A DNA stretch of 64,000 nucleotides from Paenibacillus mellifer (GCF_023195895.1 NZ_JALPRK010000012.1:62001-126000); one strand, 5' to 3'. Shown: positions 26,337-36,007, numbered from the stretch's first letter. The notes: a model not told the origin generated them from the letters alone. A program made the numbers and translations.

Positions 26337-29300
26337 ATGAAGTGTTTGTTCGCATGGTTTATAGTTCTGTCGCTGGCGTTGGGGGGCGTGCCGGTGACCG
26401 TTACTGCCTATGCGGAGGGAGCAGCGATGGAGGGGAGCGGGACGGCGGGGGATCCCTTCATCGTCACAACTCTAGATCAGCTAGATGCCGTACGGGACAA
26501 CTTGACGGCCCACTATCGGCTGGGTGCGGATATCGACGCGTCGGGGACGGCAGGCTGGGACGGGGGAGCGGGCTGGATGCCGATCGGGGAAAAAGGCAGC
26601 GGCGGCGACAGCTCCATGCCGTTCACGGGGGTGTTCGATGGAGCGGGGCATGTCATCCGTAATCTGACGATTAACCGGCCGACTCAGGATGGCGGCATTG
26701 GGCTGTTCGGCATGATCGGTTCGGGAGGGGTGGTTCGCCATCTGAGCATGGAGGGCGGTTCCATCACGGGCGACGGTTTTACCGGCGCTATTGCAGGGAA
26801 CAGTAACGGGACGATCGAACAGTCCCATGCCGGGGTCGATGTACGGGGATCTGGAGTGGTTGGGGGGTTGGTTGGTTACGAGTACGGCCAAATTCTCGCC
26901 TCGTACGCCACGGGGAATGTCAGCGGAACGAATAATGTCGGAGGATTGGTAGGACGCAGCGATGGAACGGTAACGGAATCGTATGCAACCGGTCATATAG
27001 AAGGTAACGACTCGGTTGGCGGACTTATCGGAATAAAGGAAGGGGGGCTGCTAAATCGATCCTACTTTGCCGGTACAGTTCATGGGAGTGGGAGTTACAT
27101 AGGCGGTTTGACGGGGTACCTGTTCGGTGGAATCGTAAGCACATCCTATAACATCGGGTCTGCCAGCGGATACAAAATCGTTGGCGGGCTGGTCGGTATG
27201 TCGGTAGATGGTTATATCGGCAAGTCTCATTCCTCCGGGGAGGTTACGGCTGCCACAGGGGATATCGGCGGCGTGCTTGGTGCCAATAACGGCACCATTA
27301 TGGAAAGCAACTACTGGGATGCTGAGACTTCAGGACTGGCGGATGCATGCGGCTTCAATAACGGTGATTACGGAGTTCCGTGTGTCGTGGTAAGCCTTAC
27401 ATCCGCAGAGGCGCTGAGCCAGGCGAGCTACGCGGGGCTGGACTTCGCGGCAGACTGGTTCATGCTCGAAGGTTCAACGCGGCCTTTCCTTCGTGCGGAA
27501 TGGTCGCAGGTCATCGGCAACGCCCATCAACTGCAACTGATGGCGATGGATCTGACGGCGGGCTATACGCTGGCGGGTGATATGGATTTCGGCACGGTGT
27601 TCACGGACGATAGTCGGGCCGATATGTGGGCCACGAGCAACGAGGATGGGGCGGGCTTCGCGCCGATTGGCGATGCGACGCTCGGCCCCTTCACCGGGCA
27701 GATCGATGGCCAAGGACATGCGGTTCGCGGCTTATTCATCAACCGCCCGGGAACCGTCCAGGTCGGGTTGATTGGGAATCTCGGCGATGGAGGCCACGTG
27801 CACGGCATTGGGGTAGAGGGCGGCCACATCAACGGAGGATACTCCAGCGGCGGCTTAATCGGGGATATGAGCGGGGGGACCGTCGAGTTGTCCTATTCGA
27901 CAGCCAGCGTAAGCGGCATTGAGAAAGTCGGGGGCCTGGTGGGTAATATGTATCCCGGCGTCATCAGGAAATCGTTCGCGGGAGGTGATGTCTCCGGCTG
28001 GCTGGCGGTTGGCGGCCTGGTGGGCCGTGCCGATCTGGGGAGTTTAATTGAAGATGCTTATGCCACCGGTTCCGTTGCGGGGAGCTCTGAAACAGGCGGT
28101 CTGATCGGACGGCATGTCGGAACGGTCAACCGGGCTTATGCCGCAGGGAATGTCCCAGGCTCCGGTTCCGAAATCGGAGGGTTGGTAGGCCGGGATTTCA
28201 GCCCGACTTCCAGCGTCACCGCGGGATATTATGATGCTGCAACAACGGGTCATGGAGGCGGAAAGTCGACTGCGGCGATGAAGCACAAGTCCACGTTCGA
28301 GACATGGGATTTTACCGGAACCTGGTCGATAGAGGAAGGAAAATCGTATCCGGCCTTGCAAGGCATTGCCGCAAATCTCGGCATCGACACCGCTCCCCCG
28401 GCGATCGTGAACCTACGAGTCGAAGCTCCAAATCACCTCGTGATGACATTGGATGAAGAGGTAAACCTGCTTGCAATGGGAGGGTTTTTCGTATCCGCAG
28501 ACGGTGTTGGAATTGGGGTTCTTGATACCGTAAAAACCGGAGCGAAAACCTTAGCGTTGACAGTCGGCGAGGAACTGCATAGCGGACAGGACATCCAGCT
28601 GTCCTATGATGCGAATGTGGGAAATGTCTCCGATCTGGCGGGTCATCCGCTGCTCAGTGTGGCAGACCAACCTTGGCCGCCGGAACTCACGATTACGATG
28701 GCTACGTTACATGGGGATGAATATCTAGACGGCACGTGGACGAACGAGCCAGTGACGGTCAGCGCTTCGGTTTATGGAGATTCTACGGACGTCACCGAGT
28801 TCGTTTATTCATTGGATGGCGGGGATACCTGGACGGCGTACTTGTCGAGCCTTGAGCTTCGGGATGACGGCGTACATGTCCTCGATTTCAAGGCGGCTAA
28901 TTCGGCGGGGATGGAAACGACGATACGGCGTACGGTGAAAATCAGCGCCAGCGGGCTGACCTTAACCCCGGAGATGGTTCGAGCGGATGGCAGCCCTTAC
29001 GGGGATGGGGACTGGACGAACCAGAGCGTTATCGTCAGTGTATACGCCGTTGCGGGATTCGGCGAGATCGTTTCCTTGACCTATACAGTGGATGGCGGAT
29101 CGCCGCAAGCTTATACGAACGGGACGCCGATCGAAATCACCGGGGATGGGGAACATCGAGTCGTTTTCCAAGCGGAGGATGAGGCTGGCCATCGTCTGTC
29201 CGAAGAGCTAAAGGTGAGGATCGATCAAACGCCTCCAACTGTCGATTTCTCCCCGAACGGGCGGGAAGTCGCGGATGGATCAGCTTCCTCTCGGACGACG

Positions 29301-30530
29301 GTAGGGGATGCCGGAAGCGGGGTTGATGCCTCAACGCTTCAATATGTATGGACAACGGATCCCGCTTTGCCAACGGATGGCTGGGTACCGTTCGTTAGTG
29401 GCGCCCATTTGACGAAGAGCGGAGCGGACGGCGATTGGTACCTGCATGTGAGAGCGGCAGATCAGACGGGGAACGGGATGACTGCAACGTCCCTGCGGTT
29501 CCGACTGGTCCAGAGAAGCAGCAACCCGGCGCCGGCGCCATCGCCGGGCAATACGTCTTCCAACAGCGGGGCTCCGTCTTTACCGAACAACGTCTATTCG
29601 TTTGGACCTGCCGGCGGCACAGCGAAGTTCAGTGGAGGGGAAATCCGGTTTCCCGAAGGTGCGATGGATCGTCCGTTTCAGGTGACGATTGATGAAATCA
29701 AGGATACGAGTACCCTGCCGCTGTCCGAGAAGGAACGTCTGGTCAGCCGGGTATTTGAGTTCAAGAAGAACGTGCCGGGGAAATTTCTTCTGCCTGTGAC
29801 CGTCCAACTGGATCTGAACGCTGACGTTACGCGGGAGGATGGCAATCAGATCCTGCTAGTTTGGCTGAACGAGGAGACGGGGCAATGGGTTGCGTTGAAC
29901 GATCCATTCGTTGACTACGAAAACGGCACCGTCAGCGGCACAACCGATCATTTTACGAAATTTGCGGCCCTCTCCCGAACGGTTGAGATCCAAGAGCCAG
30001 CGGTCGTACTAACGGATATCCAAGGCCACTACGCCGAGCAAACGATCCGGCAACTTACAGAGAGCGGGATCGTCAGCGGGTACCCTGGCGGCACCTTCCG
30101 GCCCAATCGTCCGATTACGCGGGCGGAGTTCGTGTCGATCCTGGGCTCGGTCATGCCATGGCAAGCAGCGGCGGATAAGACATTCGCCGACACGGAGAAG
30201 CATTGGGCCCGTTTGGAGATCTCCACAGCCTACACCAACGGAATCATTCAAGGGGTAGACGACCATCGCTTCGCGCCGGACCAACCGATTACGAGAGAGC
30301 AAATGGCGGTGATGGCGGCGAACGCCTTGCATCTGGAGAAGCCGAAGAGCATTATGTCCTTCGCGGACGGGGAACGGATCTCGAGTTGGGCGAAGGAAGC
30401 CCTTGGAGCGGTGACGGAGCAGGGGATCATCTCCGGATATCCGGATCGCACCATACGCCCTCAAGCCCAAGCGACTCGGGCGGAGGCTGTGATGGTCATT
30501 GGTAGAATGATGAAAACGATAGAAGGATAA
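26337..30530 (+). CDS. Giant GLUG-repeat surface protein with three SLH domains
   Basis: About 1397 residues, secreted and wall-anchored. Signal peptide MKCLFAWFIVLSLALGG to AYAEG; then two blocks of GLUG repeats (about 30-340 and 390-680), recognisable by the recurring VGGLVG phrase and SYATG, each block starting with a DGAGHVIRNLTI-like unit. An SbsA-type Ig domain follows (about 680-780; PPAIVNLRVEA), then two extracellular repeats with SLDGGDTW and TVDGGSP, a Pro-Ser linker, a ZU5-like domain (about 1080-1210) and three SLH domains (about 1220-1397; SGYPGGTFRP, GVDDHRFAP, SGYPDRTIRP). GLUG repeats occur in adhesins and peptidase-linked surface proteins; the partner is unknown. The ATG at 26337 is chosen because it starts the signal peptide and GGAAGGG lies upstream. 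It sits downstream of a two-component operon, like the BspA-like protein at 15347. Confidence 0.9.
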   Translation: MKCLFAWFIVLSLALGGVPVTVTAYAEGAAMEGSGTAGDPFIVTTLDQLDAVRDNLTAHYRLGADIDASGTAGWDGGAGWMPIGEKGSGGDSSMPFTGVFDGAGHVIRNLTINRPTQDGGIGLFGMIGSGGVVRHLSMEGGSITGDGFTGAIAGNSNGTIEQSHAGVDVRGSGVVGGLVGYEYGQILASYATGNVSGTNNVGGLVGRSDGTVTESYATGHIEGNDSVGGLIGIKEGGLLNRSYFAGTVHGSGSYIGGLTGYLFGGIVSTSYNIGSASGYKIVGGLVGMSVDGYIGKSHSSGEVTAATGDIGGVLGANNGTIMESNYWDAETSGLADACGFNNGDYGVPCVVVSLTSAEALSQASYAGLDFAADWFMLEGSTRPFLRAEWSQVIGNAHQLQLMAMDLTAGYTLAGDMDFGTVFTDDSRADMWATSNEDGAGFAPIGDATLGPFTGQIDGQGHAVRGLFINRPGTVQVGLIGNLGDGGHVHGIGVEGGHINGGYSSGGLIGDMSGGTVELSYSTASVSGIEKVGGLVGNMYPGVIRKSFAGGDVSGWLAVGGLVGRADLGSLIEDAYATGSVAGSSETGGLIGRHVGTVNRAYAAGNVPGSGSEIGGLVGRDFSPTSSVTAGYYDAATTGHGGGKSTAAMKHKSTFETWDFTGTWSIEEGKSYPALQGIAANLGIDTAPPAIVNLRVEAPNHLVMTLDEEVNLLAMGGFFVSADGVGIGVLDTVKTGAKTLALTVGEELHSGQDIQLSYDANVGNVSDLAGHPLLSVADQPWPPELTITMATLHGDEYLDGTWTNEPVTVSASVYGDSTDVTEFVYSLDGGDTWTAYLSSLELRDDGVHVLDFKAANSAGMETTIRRTVKISASGLTLTPEMVRADGSPYGDGDWTNQSVIVSVYAVAGFGEIVSLTYTVDGGSPQAYTNGTPIEITGDGEHRVVFQAEDEAGHRLSEELKVRIDQTPPTVDFSPNGREVADGSASSRTTVGDAGSGVDASTLQYVWTTDPALPTDGWVPFVSGAHLTKSGADGDWYLHVRAADQTGNGMTATSLRFRLVQRSSNPAPAPSPGNTSSNSGAPSLPNNVYSFGPAGGTAKFSGGEIRFPEGAMDRPFQVTIDEIKDTSTLPLSEKERLVSRVFEFKKNVPGKFLLPVTVQLDLNADVTREDGNQILLVWLNEETGQWVALNDPFVDYENGTVSGTTDHFTKFAALSRTVEIQEPAVVLTDIQGHYAEQTIRQLTESGIVSGYPGGTFRPNRPITRAEFVSILGSVMPWQAAADKTFADTEKHWARLEISTAYTNGIIQGVDDHRFAPDQPITREQMAVMAANALHLEKPKSIMSFADGERISSWAKEALGAVTEQGIISGYPDRTIRPQAQATRAEAVMVIGRMMKTIEG

Positions 30531-30587
30531 CCCACACTTGTCGATTCTCCTTCGAATTCCCAGCCTTCATATGCAATTTCAAAAGTG

Positions 30588-30614
30588 AGCGACCTGCAAA
30601 GGTCGCTTTTTTGT
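30588..30614 (+). terminator. Terminator after the GLUG surface protein
   Basis: AGCGACCT (30588-30595), loop GCAA, AGGTCGCT (30600-30607) and a run of Ts. Confidence 0.9.
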
Positions 30615-30733
30615 TTTTAGAGGGGGAAGCCCCTAAGAGAAATCGTAATCTACGCTAAAATTTGTGTACTATATGACATGATGAATATATTATATATAAT
30701 TGAAATAGTATTATGATTTTGGGAGGGATAAGC

Positions 30734-33001
30734 TTGAAGAACAAAATCGTTCATGCGGATCGGGATTGGGCATCGTACGTCAATACGAATATCGGAACGT
30801 TGTCCTACAAAACGTGGTCGACGTCTCCAACCGTACAGCTTCCTCATGGGATGATGGAGATCGATCCGGTCACCACACCGGGCATCGGAGACAAGTATTT
30901 GGCGGATAAGATCTTCGGATTTTCCTTTGGGCCCGCAACCGTGACGGTTGCCGGCAGCCCTTTGTCCGATCGGCTGGAAGCGCTTGCTTCTGCCTTCGAC
31001 CATGATTGGGAGGAGACCCGGCCCTATAAGTATCGCGTCTTCCTGGAGGATCATGACATTGATGCCGAGATGACCGTGGCTCAGCGCAGCGCTTACTTCC
31101 GCTTTCACTCCGTCGGGCCGGTCCATGTTATCCTCAACGGCGGCGAGACGACGCAAATTCACAAGCACGATGGCCGCGTGATCGAAGGGGAACGCGCCAA
31201 TAAAGGGCATGTTTGTTATTTTAGCTTGGAAATGAAAGAGGCCGCATCGTCATGTGGCTCCATCGAAAACAGCCCCGCCATCGATTTGACCTATGAGCCG
31301 CAGCAACAGGAACAAACGATAGAATTGAAGGTAGGGATCTCCTACATCAGCTTGGAGCAAGCCCGGAAGAATCAACAGCAGGAGCTGCCGGACTGGGACT
31401 TCGAAGCCGCCGTTACCCGGGCCCGCGACGCTTGGAACCACGCACTTTCCGCGATCGAGGTGGAAGGCGGGACGGAGGAAGAACGGACGATTTTCTATAC
31501 GGCGATGTACCGTACGCTGCAACGGATGCGGAATATTACGGAAGATGGCCAATATTACAGTGGCTTCGACGGAAATGTCCACAAGACGGAGGGGCGGGAT
31601 TTCTACACGCACGACCAGCTTTGGGATACGTACCGCTGTGCCCGCCCGTTGCAGAGCCTTATCGAACCTCGCGTATTCGAAGATATGGTGTACTCGTTGG
31701 TCCGCATGTACGAACAAGGCGGGTTGCTGCCGAAATTCCCTCATCCGGGCGGAGATCATGCGGTGATGATCGGCCATCATGCCGCTTCGCTTATTGCCGA
31801 TGCCTGCGCGAAGGGGCTGGATAATATCCATGTTGAGAAGGCCTATGAAGGAATGCTTAAGGATTCGACGGAAATGTCCCTGATTCCCTGGCGGACGGTG
31901 CCGGCTACGGAATTGGACCGGGTGTACCATGAACAAGGCTGGTTTCCGGCACTCCCCGTTAGGGAGGACGCGAAGGTAGCGGATCCGGACGAGTGGAGAA
32001 AAAAGCTCTGGGACCTCGTCATGGAGAAGATGCCGAATCAGATCACCTGGGTCCCCGATGTTGGCGTCGACGAATGGGTGCCCGAGGTCGATCCTTGGCA
32101 CCGTCGGCAATCCGTGTCCGTGACGCTGGAGCGAGCGTATGACGATTGGTGCGTCGCCCAAGTGGCCCGTAAGCTGGGGCGGGAAGAGGAAGCCGAGCTA
32201 TTTCTTCAACGGGCAGGCAACTATCGCCATCTGTTCCGCCCGGACCTCGGGCTGATGGCGCCCAAGACGGCGGAAGGGGAGTGGGTCGAACCGTTTGATC
32301 CGAAATTGTCCGGCGGATTTGCCGGGGAGGGGTATTTTGCTGAAGTAAATAGCTGGATTTACACCTTCCATGTGCAGCACGATGTGGAGGGATTAATCCG
32401 GCTGATGGGCGGGAGAGAGGCTTTTGTTCAAAAGCTCGATGCATTGTTTACGGAGCAATACACGATGGAGAAGCCGTGGTTTCTCGGTCAGTTCCCCGAC
32501 ATGTCGGGACTGATCGGGATGTATGCGCATGGCAACGAACCTAGCTTTCATATCCCGTATTTATACAATTATGCCGGGGCCCCTTGGAAAACACAGCGGC
32601 GTGTACGCGATATCCAGCACCTGATGTATAACGCCGGACCGGCGGGTCTGTGCGGAGACGATGACATCGGTTCGCTGTCGTCCTGGTATGTATTTAGCGC
32701 TATGGGCTTCTATCCGGTGTGCCCGGGCCGGCCCGTCTATGACATCGGCAGCCCGATCTTCGAGAAGACGACGTTACGTGTCGGGAAGGGCCAAACCTTT
32801 GTTATTGAAGCGCGTCATGTCACCAAGGCGAACAAGTACATCCAATCCGCCGTCTTGAACGGGCAGCCGCATTCACGGCCTTGGCTGACCCATCAGGAAC
32901 TGATGAGCGGAGGACAGCTTGTGCTGGAGATGGGGCCGAGACCGAACAAGGCATGGGGAAGCTCCCCGGAGGATGCCCCGCCTTCGATGACTTCACATTA
33001 G
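30734..33001 (+). CDS. GH92 family alpha-mannosidase
   Basis: About 755 residues. GH92 signatures are clear: HGNEPSFHIPYLYNYAG, then GDDDIGSLSSWYVFSAMGFYPV and YDIGSP near the C-terminus, and VQLPHGMMEIDP near the N-terminus. GH92 enzymes are calcium-dependent exo-acting, mostly alpha-1,2-mannosidases; the linkage here cannot be read. There is no signal peptide, so it acts inside the cell, unlike most of the Bacteroidetes members. The TTG at 30734 is preferred because GGGAGGG lies 6 bases before it; an ATG at 30713 has no signal. The GH32 gene follows 27 bases downstream, indicating one operon. Confidence 0.88.
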   Translation: MKNKIVHADRDWASYVNTNIGTLSYKTWSTSPTVQLPHGMMEIDPVTTPGIGDKYLADKIFGFSFGPATVTVAGSPLSDRLEALASAFDHDWEETRPYKYRVFLEDHDIDAEMTVAQRSAYFRFHSVGPVHVILNGGETTQIHKHDGRVIEGERANKGHVCYFSLEMKEAASSCGSIENSPAIDLTYEPQQQEQTIELKVGISYISLEQARKNQQQELPDWDFEAAVTRARDAWNHALSAIEVEGGTEEERTIFYTAMYRTLQRMRNITEDGQYYSGFDGNVHKTEGRDFYTHDQLWDTYRCARPLQSLIEPRVFEDMVYSLVRMYEQGGLLPKFPHPGGDHAVMIGHHAASLIADACAKGLDNIHVEKAYEGMLKDSTEMSLIPWRTVPATELDRVYHEQGWFPALPVREDAKVADPDEWRKKLWDLVMEKMPNQITWVPDVGVDEWVPEVDPWHRRQSVSVTLERAYDDWCVAQVARKLGREEEAELFLQRAGNYRHLFRPDLGLMAPKTAEGEWVEPFDPKLSGGFAGEGYFAEVNSWIYTFHVQHDVEGLIRLMGGREAFVQKLDALFTEQYTMEKPWFLGQFPDMSGLIGMYAHGNEPSFHIPYLYNYAGAPWKTQRRVRDIQHLMYNAGPAGLCGDDDIGSLSSWYVFSAMGFYPVCPGRPVYDIGSPIFEKTTLRVGKGQTFVIEARHVTKANKYIQSAVLNGQPHSRPWLTHQELMSGGQLVLEMGPRPNKAWGSSPEDAPPSMTSH

Positions 33002-33028
33002 GATTTCGGTGAAAAGGAGAAAGGTGAC

Positions 33029-34423
33029 ATGACCTTAGGCAAGCCCATTTATCATTTTACCCCGCCTGCGAATTGGATGAACGATCCGAACGGACTTGTT
33101 TATCACGAGGGTCAATATCATTTGTTCTATCAATACAATCCGCATGGGGATCAGTGGGGAACGATCCACTGGGGGCACGCGGTGAGCACGGATCTGGTGC
33201 ATTGGCAGCATCTGCCGATCGCGCTGGCACCGTCCACCGAGCTTGGCGAGGTGCATTGCTACTCCGGCTGTGCCGTGATCGATGATCAGGGCGTGCCGAC
33301 CCTGTTGTACACCAGCATTGGTGAGGGCGAGCGGAATGCCGAGACCGGCGCGGAGCATTGGATGGCCACCAGCCCCGATGGGCTGCGGACCTGGGTGAAG
33401 CCTGAAGCAAACCCAGTGTTAACCTCGGTTATTCACGGCAAGGATTTGATCGTTCGGGATTGGCGCGACCCTTATGTCTGGAAAGAAGAAGACCGTTGGC
33501 TGATGGTGCTGGGAGGAAGCGTCCAAGGTAAAGGCAACGCGTTATTGTACGAGTCGGCGAACCTGCGGGAGTGGACGTTCCTGCATGTCCTACATACAGG
33601 GGAGGAAACCCTGTGGGAATGCCCGAACGCCTTCCGCCTGCAAGACAAAATGGTTCTGATCTACTCGCCAAGCGACAAGGTCAAGTATCTTGTAGGTTCC
33701 ATGGGAGAGGATCTGCGATTTGTGAAGGAGCAGGAGGGGGTTGTGGATCATGGCGGTTGGGAAGGGTATTATGCACCGCAATCCATGTTGGCTCCGGACG
33801 GCCGCCGCATCTTGTGGGGCTGGCTCCCCGACAACGCGCGTGGCGAGATGACGGAGATCCAGGGATGGTCGGGGGTGCAATCGATCCCGAGAACCGTGGA
33901 GCTTCATCCAGCCAAGTACACGCTGATCATCAAACCGGTTGCGGAGCTTCAGGTGTTGAGAGAGAACCCGTTTGAGCTTCCAAAGACCGTCCTGCCTCAA
34001 GGAGAACATGAGCTGGGGATCCAAGGCAAAGCTGTCGAAATCAAAGCGGAGTTTGAGCTGACCGGTTCGGAGACATCGTTTGGCTTCGAGGTATTCCGTT
34101 CGCCGGACGGGGAAGAACAAACCACGCTGAAGTTCGATGTAGCGCGAGGGCAGATTGTACTGGACCGCTCCCGATCCAGTCAAGCGGCGGGCGCTCATAC
34201 TTGGGAACTCGTTGCCCCTTACGAAATGCGGCACCTTGAACAGCTTCGAGTTCACCTCTTCATCGACCACTCCATTGTTGAGGTGTTCGTCAATGACGAG
34301 CTTTGCCTGACGGGTCGAGTATACCCTCTTCGTGAGGATAGCGAGTCGATCCGGTTATTCATTCAGGAGCCAAACGTGACGATGAAGTCCCTCTCCGCCT
34401 GGAATTTACGCGGGATTTGGTGA
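33029..34423 (+). CDS. GH32 family beta-fructosidase (sucrose/sucrose-6-phosphate hydrolase-like)
   Basis: 464 residues, with a five-bladed propeller and a C-terminal beta-sandwich. All three catalytic motifs are present: WMNDPNG (nucleophile D19), WRDPYVW (transition-state Asp D147) and ECPN (acid/base E197). No signal peptide, so substrates are imported sucrose, sucrose-6-phosphate or short fructans. AAAAGGAG lies about 10 bases before the ATG. It is co-transcribed with the GH92 mannosidase, an unusual pair; no transporter or PTS gene is in this operon, so specificity is not indicated by context. Confidence 0.92.
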   Translation: MTLGKPIYHFTPPANWMNDPNGLVYHEGQYHLFYQYNPHGDQWGTIHWGHAVSTDLVHWQHLPIALAPSTELGEVHCYSGCAVIDDQGVPTLLYTSIGEGERNAETGAEHWMATSPDGLRTWVKPEANPVLTSVIHGKDLIVRDWRDPYVWKEEDRWLMVLGGSVQGKGNALLYESANLREWTFLHVLHTGEETLWECPNAFRLQDKMVLIYSPSDKVKYLVGSMGEDLRFVKEQEGVVDHGGWEGYYAPQSMLAPDGRRILWGWLPDNARGEMTEIQGWSGVQSIPRTVELHPAKYTLIIKPVAELQVLRENPFELPKTVLPQGEHELGIQGKAVEIKAEFELTGSETSFGFEVFRSPDGEEQTTLKFDVARGQIVLDRSRSSQAAGAHTWELVAPYEMRHLEQLRVHLFIDHSIVEVFVNDELCLTGRVYPLREDSESIRLFIQEPNVTMKSLSAWNLRGIW

Positions 34424-34448
34424 AGAACTATCATTTCGGTTTTCGCTA

Positions 34449-34475
34449 TGTCACAGAATGAATCACCTCCTCGTT
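34449..34475 (+). promoter_or_regulatory. ECF41-type promoter of the CMD gene
   Basis: TGTCACA (34449-34455), 16 bases, CGTT (34472-34475). ECF41 sigma factors are reported to recognise TGTCACA and CGTC with this spacing. The same arrangement lies before the ECF41 gene itself at 36007-35981. Confidence 0.75.
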
Positions 34476-34514
34476 ATATTGTCGTACGTGATCAAACAGG
34501 GAGGTAGATGAGTG

Positions 34515-34994
34515 ATGTCACAACGTATTAATTACATGCAACAATCCCCGGGATTCTTCAACAAATTGCTGGAATTCAGCGGGGCCGAGAAGGATAGCTC
34601 CATCGAGGAGAAGATTCGTCATCTCGTTCACATCCGAGCTTCGCAATTAAATGGATGCGGATTTTGCCTGGATATGCACGTGAAGGAGGCGAAAATCCAC
34701 GGCGAAAGCGAGCTGCGCCTGTACCACATTTCGATTTGGCGGGAATCAACGCTGTTTAGCCCGCGCGAACGGGCGGCGCTAGCCTGGACTGAGATCCTGA
34801 CCCAGTTGCCGGAGCATGGCGTGCCGGATGAGGTCTATAACCGCGTACGCGAGCAGTTGTCCGAACAAGAGATTTCCGATCTTACCTTCTCGATCATGGC
34901 GATTAATGCCTGGAACCGGGTTAACGTCGCCTTCAAAACCGTACCGGGCTCGGCCGACGCCGCCTTCGGATTAACGAAAGCGGGTCTGAGCTAA
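34515..34994 (+). CDS. Carboxymuconolactone decarboxylase (AhpD-like) family protein
   Basis: About 159 residues. The AhpD-like core is seen in HLVHIRASQLNGCGFCLDMH, with CxxC cysteines C48 and C51 and H55. The CxxC points to a thiol peroxidase/reductase role rather than true decarboxylation. The start is GTG-ATG at 34512/34515 behind GGGAGG. It is convergent with an ECF41 sigma-factor gene, and carboxymuconolactone decarboxylase-like genes are among the known genomic partners and targets of ECF41; its promoter carries the matching motif. Confidence 0.88.
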   Translation: MSQRINYMQQSPGFFNKLLEFSGAEKDSSIEEKIRHLVHIRASQLNGCGFCLDMHVKEAKIHGESELRLYHISIWRESTLFSPRERAALAWTEILTQLPEHGVPDEVYNRVREQLSEQEISDLTFSIMAINAWNRVNVAFKTVPGSADAAFGLTKAGLS

Positions 34995-35016
34995 GAGGAA
35001 ACCTCTGATGTGAATC

Positions 35017-35060
35017 AAAGAAGCACCAAGAATCCCTTGAGGACGCTTGGTGCTTCTTTT
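35017..35060. terminator. Bidirectional terminator between CMD and ECF41 genes
   Basis: AAAGAAGCACCAAG (35017-35030) is fully complementary to CTTGGTGCTTCTTT (35046-35059), giving A- and T-runs on both sides for the two convergent genes. Confidence 0.9.
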
Positions 35061-35920
35061 CATTCTCCGAAATGTTGTAGTTTATCCGGGTTTCTGACCA
35101 GATAGATGTTGCGAATTTGCTGGTTCTCCACATGGAAAATTCCGACGGAATGAATCCCTTCCTCAGATCGAATCCGAAATGCCGGCTGCCCGTTCACCCC
35201 AATCACCTCGAAATGAATACCCTCGATCGTTGTGGCTTGCCGGAATGGACCCAGCAGGAATTGGGCCACCCGTTCTCGGGTTGGGATCGGCTCGGCAGCG
35301 GCCAAGACTTTGCCTCCACCATCGGCGACAAGGACAACTTCTTGATCCAGGATGGATAAGATTTGTTGGAGATTGCCTTGTTTGAGCGCATTCAAGAATT
35401 GATGAACGTGTTCGGGCGCGGATCCCTCCGAAGCAACGAGCTGGTCGGGGTTCATCCCCATTTTCGCGTGGGCCCGACTGAGTAGTTTGCGGCAGTTCAC
35501 TTCGCTCTTCTCCACCAGCTCGGCGATTTCCCGATACTCAAACCCAAGCGCCTCTCGAAGCACAAATATGACGCGCTCCGTTGGGGATAACTTCTCAAGC
35601 AGAACAAGCATTGCGTAGGACAGAAGATCGTCGCGAACGACCCCCTCCATCGCATCCTCATTCAGGTTGTGCAGCGGCTCTGGAAGCCACTCCCCATAAT
35701 ATTGCTCCCGTTTTCGGCGTGCCGATTTATACAAATCCCGGCAGCGGTTCGTGACCATCTTGCAAAGATAAGCTTTCGGTTCCGTCAGCTTCTCCGGCGG
35801 GACATCCACAAGTTTCAAAAATACGTCTTGGACCACATCCTCCGCATCCGTAACGGATCCGGTCAGCTGGTAGGCGAGCTTAAAGAGCAGTCTTTTATAT
35901 TTCTCGTAGAGCTCCTTCAT
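35060..35920 (-). CDS. ECF41-family RNA polymerase sigma factor (SigJ-like) with SnoaL-like C-terminal domain
   Basis: 286 residues: sigma region 2 (about 1-70), sigma region 4 (about 100-155; SPTERVIFVLREALGFEYRE) and a C-terminal NTF2/SnoaL-like domain (about 165-286). The three hallmarks of ECF41 are present: WLPEP between regions 2 and 4 (78-82), DGGGK (200-204) and NPDKL near the end (277-281). In this family the C-terminal extension takes the place of an anti-sigma factor and controls activity; the signal is unknown. AGTGAACAG upstream is a weak ribosome binding site, GGAAGTG lying about 8 bases before the ATG. Its own promoter matches that of the convergent CMD gene, so it is probably autoregulated. 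Confidence 0.92.
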   Translation of the reverse strand: MKELYEKYKRLLFKLAYQLTGSVTDAEDVVQDVFLKLVDVPPEKLTEPKAYLCKMVTNRCRDLYKSARRKREQYYGEWLPEPLHNLNEDAMEGVVRDDLLSYAMLVLLEKLSPTERVIFVLREALGFEYREIAELVEKSEVNCRKLLSRAHAKMGMNPDQLVASEGSAPEHVHQFLNALKQGNLQQILSILDQEVVLVADGGGKVLAAAEPIPTRERVAQFLLGPFRQATTIEGIHFEVIGVNGQPAFRIRSEEGIHSVGIFHVENQQIRNIYLVRNPDKLQHFGE

Positions 35921-35980
35921 CTGTTCACTTCCTATCGGTTCCCCGTTTAATAACCTATGCAGAATAGGCCTTAATCATAA

Positions 35981-36007
35981 GACGAGTTACCGAGTCATTC
36001 TGTGACA
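35981..36007 (-). promoter_or_regulatory. ECF41-type autoregulatory promoter
   Basis: On the minus strand TGTCACA (36007-36001), 16 bases, CGTC (35984-35981). It lies 61 bases before the sigma-factor start codon and has exactly the spacing found before the CMD gene. Confidence 0.8.

Noticed and set aside
26400-28370. Repeats that could be a CRISPR array
   Set aside because: They are GLUG protein repeats in one open frame, variable in sequence, without constant direct repeats and spacers.
31250-32161. Minus-strand open frame (303 codons) opposite the GH92 gene
   Set aside because: Antisense shadow of a conserved glycosidase; no start signal or recognisable domain.
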